A stretch of 8,528 bases of DNA from an uncultured Collinsella sp. (GTDB lineage Bacteria; Actinomycetota; Coriobacteriia; Coriobacteriales; Coriobacteriaceae). The notes under the pieces were generated by a model. That model had not been told where the DNA came from and ran no database searches. It saw only the letters and a program-made list of their open reading frames with translations. Each line of letters begins with the position of its first letter. Position 1 is the first letter of the stretch. The stretch covers positions 1 to 8,528 of the forward strand of contig CABUQK010000088.1 of assembly GCA_902493615.1 (NCBI GenBank), given 5' to 3'. Made by a program: the position numbers and the translations under genes. Below, piece by piece: positions 6,048-8,528 of this stretch.

Positions 6048-6236
6048 CTAGAGCCACCCCGCCGTCTTAGCTATTTTTCGGTACGTCCCTATCGGTATCT
6101 CCTTCTTGGAGGTGGGCACGCTGATCTGGACCCCGTCCTTTCGCGCGACCACATGGCTGCCCTTGCCGGTGTAGAGCGTCCAACCCTCCTTCTTGAACCG
6201 CTTGAGCACCTGCGCGGGCTCCTGCTCCTTGGGCAT
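6048..6236 (-). CDS. hicA: HicA-family mRNA interferase toxin
   Basis: Small toxin of 62 residues with a double-stranded-RNA-binding-like fold that cleaves mRNA. The family core is intact: FKKEGWTLYTGKGSHVV (14-30) carries catalytic His28, followed by ISVPTSKKEIPIGTYRKI (38-55), which matches the usual PVHGNKEIPKGTLNSIL pattern. It therefore looks functional. AAGGAGG four bases before the ATG gives strong translation. Its promoter and operator lie directly upstream, and hicB is downstream in the same operon. Role on the element: stabilisation or post-segregational killing, perhaps phage defence; this is inferred from the family. Confidence 0.93.
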   Translation of the reverse strand: MPKEQEPAQVLKRFKKEGWTLYTGKGSHVVARKDGVQISVPTSKKEIPIGTYRKIAKTAGWL

Positions 6237-6258
6237 CTCTCCTCCTTTCTACAATTAA

Positions 6259-6287
6259 ATTATAAATAGTTGATAGTTATCAATCAA
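6259..6287 (-). promoter_or_regulatory. hicAB promoter with embedded operator
   Basis: On the minus strand: TTGATT (6282-6287) as -35, exactly 17 bases, then a perfect TATAAT (6259-6264). The inverted repeat TTGATA-GT-TATCAA (6270-6283) fills the spacer and overlaps the -35, so a bound HicB would block polymerase. A further TTATCAA at 6293-6299 and TTGATT may be extra half-sites. The surrounding 6251-6319 is very AT-rich compared with the element. Confidence 0.75.
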
Positions 6288-6408
6288 GTAAATTATCAAG
6301 TATTTACAGTTTTAATAATGACCACACGGATCAGCCAAGATCGCCGCACGGGGTTTCTTCATTTGGTGGCAGTCGTTGCGCTTTCTGCAACAACTTAATC
6401 AGCCGCCT

Positions 6409-6459
6409 GCCCATTTTCGTGGGGTTACGAAAATGGGGGGGTAACTGGCGTTTTGGTGT
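6409..6459 (+). repeat. 51-bp direct repeat, copy 1 (hairpin plus tail)
   Basis: It differs from copy 2 (7571-7621) at only three positions (22, 32 and 36 of 51). An 11-pair perfect hairpin comes first: CCCATTTTCGT (6410-6420) with ACGAAAATGGG (6427-6437) around a six-base GGGGTT loop. It is followed by an unpaired conserved tail with GTAACTGGCG (6441-6450) and TTTTGGTGT. After a two-base gap relative to copy 2, CCGTTG also matches. The arrangement of hairpin and conserved tail resembles nicking sites (oriT-like), but no relaxase is visible. Confidence 0.85.
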
Positions 6460-6471
6460 GCCCGTTGGAGG

Positions 6472-6485
6472 TTTTTCCGGAAAAA
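6472..6485. repeat. 14-bp perfect palindrome
   Basis: TTTTTCCGGAAAAA, 27 bases before the CATAAT hexamer upstream of the 6553 gene. The position would suit an operator, but there is no direct evidence for a binding protein. Confidence 0.4.
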
Positions 6486-6552
6486 TCTGAAAATCCCGCC
6501 GTGCCGCGGGTCATAATCGTGATGAACACCATTCACGCTCCTGGAGGTACCC

Positions 6553-6843
6553 ATGGCTCGCTATAGCGTCGGCGCATACACGTACGAGGACGATTCCCTC
6601 GACACAATGATCTACGACGGGCTTACGGGCATTCCGTTGAACTTGGGGTACGAGCTCGTGTCGCAGGAGCGCGGAGACACCGTGAGGGTCGTCGCCCTGG
6701 GCGTGAAGGACGACACCGCGGGCCCAGTCCCGTTTGCAACGCTCAAGCCGTGTGCGTACTCCCTGGCATCCGAGTACGACGTGCGCGCCGTGAGGTGCCC
6801 GCAGACCGGGCAATGGGTCCTCATCGGGTACATGGGCGTCTAG
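6553..6843 (+). CDS. Unrecognised accessory protein (96 aa), convergent with the next gene
   Basis: I do not recognise the family. The sequence has no signal peptide or membrane helix and looks beta-rich: YSVGAYTYED (4-13), TVRVVALGVKDD (43-54), DVRAVRCPQTGQWVLIGYMG (76-95). The single pair of cysteines (68 and 82) does not form an obvious metal site. GGAGGT four bases before the ATG is an excellent ribosome site and supports the start. Its stop TAG overlaps the stop of the opposite-strand gene in the four bases CTAG (6840-6843), with no terminator between them. It sits between integrase and repressor, and between the two 51-bp repeats, a position where phages and integrative elements often carry non-essential cargo. 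Confidence 0.75.
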   Translation: MARYSVGAYTYEDDSLDTMIYDGLTGIPLNLGYELVSQERGDTVRVVALGVKDDTAGPVPFATLKPCAYSLASEYDVRAVRCPQTGQWVLIGYMGV

Positions 6844-7436
6844 AGGAAGCCCGCGATCTTCCCTCCGATGGAGAGGATGCCTGCTACCAGCTCACCGCCC
6901 TTCTTCGCTATCTCCAATCCCTTGATCATGCGGTCGGCCAGCGATGCCTGGTCGCCACGTTTTGCTGCCAATTCCATCTGAGCGAGGCATGCTGCGAGCA
7001 TGTCTTTGTCTTCCGAAGTGAGTCCCTGGTCCGCAGCGATCGTCTCCATCAAGTTGTCGACGGATGCCCTCAGGGAAGATGAGGACGTCGAGCTCGAGCT
7101 TGAGGTCGCATTGCTGTCTGCGTGCTGCTCGACGCTCACGTTTGTCCTCGCCGTTGAGGACTTCATCTTTTCAATCTCATAACTCATGCGCCTGTCATCG
7201 GCGTACAGCTTCGCTTTCGCCTGTAGCCGCCGTATGTCCTCGGCGGCATCTTTCTTCCCGTATGACGACTGCCCGCCGATCGTCGCGCGGAACATCTTCA
7301 GGCCCACGCGGACCTTGGGTACAACTGTTTCTAGCGCCGACTCGATTCTCTTGGCCTCGCTTTCGAGGTTGTAGGAATCGGGGTTTGCTAGGATTTCCCC
7401 GCATTCCGCTATGAGCTCGTCAATTGCGTTGTCCAT
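6840..7436 (-). CDS. Unrecognised two-part helical protein with Ser-rich linker (198 aa)
   Basis: No family recognised. Three zones are visible. Residues 1-95 are helical and charged, with possible coiled-coil character (e.g. KDAAEDIRRLQAKAKLYADD, 62-81). Residues about 96-121 are a low-complexity hinge containing TSSSSSTSSSSL. Residues 122-198 are helical again and end in a Gly/Ile-rich amphipathic or hydrophobic tail (GGELVAGILSIGGKIAGFL, 180-198), which could insert in or lie on a membrane. The C-terminal zone loosely recalls the helical tails of AbiTii-like abortive-infection proteins; this is an impression only. The start at 7436 has AGGAGC (7444-7449) eight bases upstream. A longer in-frame ORF to 7562 crosses two hairpins and is rejected. 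A terminator-like hairpin stands directly before the ribosome site, so expression may be conditional. Confidence 0.75.
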   Translation of the reverse strand: MDNAIDELIAECGEILANPDSYNLESEAKRIESALETVVPKVRVGLKMFRATIGGQSSYGKKDAAEDIRRLQAKAKLYADDRRMSYEIEKMKSSTARTNVSVEQHADSNATSSSSSTSSSSLRASVDNLMETIAADQGLTSEDKDMLAACLAQMELAAKRGDQASLADRMIKGLEIAKKGGELVAGILSIGGKIAGFL

Positions 7437-7454
7437 GAAATGTGCTCCTAAATG

Positions 7455-7487
7455 AAAAGGCGGTTGCCCCTTGGGACAGCCGCCTTT
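7455..7487 (-). terminator. Terminator-like hairpin in the leader of the 7436 gene
   Basis: AAAGGCGG (7456-7463) pairs with CCGCCTTT (7480-7487) around a 16-base inner part that can pair further. Read leftward, it ends CCGCCTTTTCATTT, directly before AGGAGC. It could end the repressor transcript, attenuate the 7436 gene, or (read rightward) stop transcripts running through from the 6553 gene. Confidence 0.55.
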
Positions 7488-7492
7488 CCTTG

Positions 7493-7520
7493 GACGCGGG
7501 CCCCGTGGGGTCCCCGCGTC
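7493..7520. repeat. GC-rich inverted repeat
   Basis: GACGCGGG (7493-7500) is a perfect complement of CCCGCGTC (7513-7520). The 12-base middle is CCCCGTGGGGTC, which can itself pair. It lies six bases from the preceding hairpin; together they make a structured leader on the minus strand. Confidence 0.55.
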
Positions 7521-7539
7521 AATACCGCTGTCCAAATTA

Positions 7540-7549
7540 CCGTTAGTCC
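7540..7549 (+). repeat. Third copy of CCGTTAGTCC
   Basis: The ten bases CCGTTAGTCC match the arms of the inverted repeat at 5530-5563. Here it is a single half, 21 bases before repeat copy 2. Confidence 0.4.
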
Positions 7550-7570
7550 TCGGCACGGTCAAGCCGATCA

Positions 7571-7621
7571 GCCCATTTTCGTGGGGTTACGTAAATGGGG
7601 GAGTAGCTGGCGTTTTGGTGT
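7571..7621 (+). repeat. 51-bp direct repeat, copy 2
   Basis: Same orientation as copy 1, 1162 bases away, 48 of 51 identical. The hairpin (7572-7582 with 7589-7599) has one mismatch here because position 22 is T. The tail reads GTAGCTGGCG instead of GTAACTGGCG. It ends eight bases from the stop codon of the repressor gene. The matching ends and preserved length argue that the whole unit, not just the hairpin, is conserved. Confidence 0.85.
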
Positions 7622-7628
7622 CCGTTGC

Positions 7629-8012
7629 CTACGCGGACCTTACTTGATCCGCTTCCAGCCCTTCGCCTTCAGGCGCTGCAGCCTGAGCTTGGGACAGCTC
7701 GGCCTGGTCGCGTGCCGTCTCCAGGATCTTCGAGCGCCTCTTCTCGGTGCTCCGTCGGTAGCAGGTGATCAGCTCGCCCTCCGCGCCCGCCGGCGCCGTC
7801 GGCCTGTCCTCGGGATGCTCCTCGTACCATCCGAGGAGGTCGTTGGGGTCGGTGTGCAGAACCTTCGCGCACTTCCAGAGCTGCTCAATATCGGGAAGAG
7901 TTTTCCCTCGTTCCCAGTTGCCTACTGTCTTGATGTCAACGTTCAGCGCGTCTGCCAGATCGGCCTGTGAATATCCGTTTTCTTTCCTAGCCTGCTTAAG
8001 TTTTAGGTTCAT
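7629..8012 (-). CDS. Xre-family (cI-like) repressor
   Basis: Likely master repressor that keeps the element quiescent by binding the operators at 8028-8148. It has 127 residues. The N-terminal HTH is complete (GYSQADLADALNVDIKTVGN, 13-32, then WERGKTLP). The motif DPNDLLGW (55-62) is shared with the Cro-like neighbour. A helical segment, ELITCYRRSTEKRRSKILET (80-99), is typical of phage repressors and probably serves dimerisation. There is no LexA-like peptidase domain, so induction by RecA-driven self-cleavage is not expected. The start at 8012 has GGAGGTGA two bases away; an upstream in-frame ATG at 8075 would place the promoter and operator inside the gene and is rejected. Confidence 0.88.
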   Translation of the reverse strand: MNLKLKQARKENGYSQADLADALNVDIKTVGNWERGKTLPDIEQLWKCAKVLHTDPNDLLGWYEEHPEDRPTAPAGAEGELITCYRRSTEKRRSKILETARDQAELSQAQAAAPEGEGLEADQVRSA

Positions 8013-8027
8013 CGTCACCTCCAATAT

Positions 8028-8075
8028 AGGGAAATATTTACCGAGGATTCTATAGATACACAAAAGAAAAGGCAA
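8028..8075 (-). promoter_or_regulatory. Repressor promoter with operator O1
   Basis: Minus strand: TTGCCT (8070-8075) as -35, 17 bases, TAGAAT (8047-8052) as -10, five of six to consensus. O1 is GGGAA-ATAT-TTACC (8029-8042), an imperfect member of the operator set. It covers the expected start of transcription, so the repressor or the Cro-like protein would shut off this promoter. Confidence 0.7.
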
Positions 8076-8094
8076 GAAAAGCCCTAGTTTGCTA

Positions 8095-8148
8095 TTGCAA
8101 TCGGGAAAAGATTCCCTATACTCTGATTTGCACAGGGAAGATGTTCCC
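8095..8148 (+). promoter_or_regulatory. Early rightward promoter with operators O2 and O3
   Basis: TTGCAA (8095-8100), 16 bases, TATACT (8117-8122, five of six). O2, GGGAA-AAGA-TTCCC (8103-8116), fills the spacer exactly. O3, GGGAA-GATG-TTCCC (8135-8148), lies just after the expected start site. Their centres are 32 bp apart, about three helical turns, and O2 is 74 bp from O1, about seven turns, so all three are on one face of the helix. Confidence 0.78.
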
Positions 8149-8168
8149 TATTTCAGAAGGAGGAAGAC

Positions 8169-8396
8169 ATGAAGTTTTCGAAGGACGAGTTCGGAGCGAA
8201 CCTTCGCGCTCCCCGCGCTCGAGCCGATATGTCTCAGGAGCAGCTGGCTAACAAGGCGGGGCTCTCGGCATCTTCAATCATCGGATACGAGAACGGCTCG
8301 ATGGTTCCGGGGGTCGACAAGGCCTATGCCATCGCCCAGGCCCTCGGCTGCACACCCAACGACCTGATGGGCTGGAACACGGACGAGGCCGCATAG
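8169..8396 (+). CDS. Cro-like HTH regulator
   Basis: Small DNA-binding protein of 75 residues consisting of little more than an Xre helix-turn-helix: MSQEQLANKAGLSASSIIGY (21-40) followed by ENGSMVPG. It ends with CTPNDLMGW (61-69), close to the DPNDLLGW of the divergent repressor, so the two are likely paralogous and share operators. The position as first gene of the rightward operon is that of Cro in lambdoid switches. AGAAGGAGG six bases before the ATG gives strong translation. One oddity: the first helix reads LRAPRARAD, with Pro where the family usually has Leu (LRALR), which may weaken that helix. Confidence 0.87.
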   Translation: MKFSKDEFGANLRAPRARADMSQEQLANKAGLSASSIIGYENGSMVPGVDKAYAIAQALGCTPNDLMGWNTDEAA

Positions 8397-8410
8397 GGAT
8401 GGGGGAAGAG

Positions 8411-8528
8411 ATGACAGGCAAGAGCTACGAGCTGCCCGACGACATCACAACTCTGGGCGGCATGGTGACGTGGGCAGGCGGTGATGACGTGTGGCACACG
8501 GAGATGTTCGAGTTCCTGGCGGACGCGC
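8411..8528 (+). CDS. Second gene of the rightward operon, start only
   Basis: An open frame runs off the window after 39 codons. It begins MTGKSYELPDD and includes TWAGGDDVWHTEMFEFLAD (25-43 counted from the alternative start four codons upstream). GGGGGAAG just before the ATG at 8411 and only 14 bases from the Cro-like stop suggest co-transcription. An alternative ATG at 8399 is in the same frame. The family is not recognised from this fragment. Confidence 0.6.
   Translation, partial: MTGKSYELPDDITTLGGMVTWAGGDDVWHTEMFEFLADA

Larger units (their letters stand above)
6288..6552. other. Non-coding stretch between hicA and the 6553 gene
   Basis: No credible gene. From left to right: AT-rich DNA behind the hic promoter to about 6319; a small inverted repeat GTTGC (6375-6379)/GCAAC (6387-6391); the first copy of a 51-bp repeat (6409-6459); a 14-bp palindrome (6472-6485); and a CATAAT -10-like hexamer (6512-6517) without a -35, 36 bases before the next ATG. 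Confidence 0.6.
4231..8528. mobile_element. Left end of an integrated prophage or integrative element (partial)
   Basis: The content is an integrase with its 3' end at the junction, a toxin-antitoxin pair, unrecognised accessory genes, and a divergent repressor/Cro module. This gene order is characteristic of temperate phages and some integrative conjugative elements. No tRNA gene is seen at the junction, so insertion appears to be intergenic, behind the SGNH gene terminator. The right end is not in the window. The left boundary is approximate, somewhere in 4219-4260. Confidence 0.8.

Noticed and set aside
6022..6057. Earlier hicB start at 6057
   Set aside because: It lies within hicA, adds a Pro-rich dozen residues foreign to the HicB fold, and has no ribosome site.
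7437..7562. N-terminal extension of the leftward cargo gene to 7562
   Set aside because: It would translate through two strong hairpins as Pro/Arg/Gly-rich sequence; the start at 7436 has a good ribosome site.
6409..7621. The two 51-bp repeats as a CRISPR array or insertion-sequence ends
   Set aside because: There are only two copies, 1.1 kb apart with genes between, and they are direct rather than inverted; no transposase or cas gene is present.
8013..8075. N-terminal extension of the repressor to 8075
   Set aside because: It would place operator O1 and the repressor promoter within the coding region and lacks a ribosome site; the HTH domain begins naturally at 8012.

Overview
The window looks like the chromosome of a high-GC gut actinobacterium, most likely a Coriobacteriia member of the Collinsella type. 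This is an inference from base composition, codon style and gene style; no rRNA or taxonomic marker is present. It falls into two parts: ordinary chromosome (about 1-4220) and one end of an integrated mobile element (about 4231 to the right edge, continuing beyond it).

Chromosomal part: the 5' two-thirds of a PiT-type phosphate permease reads leftward off the window, preceded by a three-codon micro-ORF behind a near-perfect Shine-Dalgarno. Then, rightward, come a small unrecognised protein, a Bax inhibitor-1 family membrane protein, a TIGR02452 macrodomain/PARG-like protein with an acidic linker, and an SGNH esterase related to the mycobacterial arylesterase/acyltransferase family. Each of the last three is followed by a convincing stem-loop terminator.

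Mobile element: a tyrosine recombinase lies with its 3' end against the chromosomal junction, next to an inverted repeat of the size expected for a recombinase core site. Going inward are an unexplained plus-strand terminator with a possible small RNA, a hicA-hicB toxin-antitoxin operon with an operator buried in its promoter, a convergent pair of unrecognised genes whose stop codons share the four bases CTAG, and a divergent repressor/Cro switch with three GGGAA-N4-TTCCC operators. The beginning of the rightward (early) operon follows. The order integrase, accessory genes, repressor, Cro is that of a temperate phage or an integrative conjugative element; no structural, relaxase or replication gene lies in the window to decide which.

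The most unusual structure is a 51-bp direct repeat (48/51 identical), containing a hairpin and a conserved single-stranded tail, that brackets the convergent gene pair. Together with the position between integrase and repressor, this makes the pair a candidate accessory (possibly defence) cassette. The leftward member has a Ser-rich linker and a Gly-rich hydrophobic C-terminus, and its ribosome-binding site sits directly behind a terminator-like hairpin.
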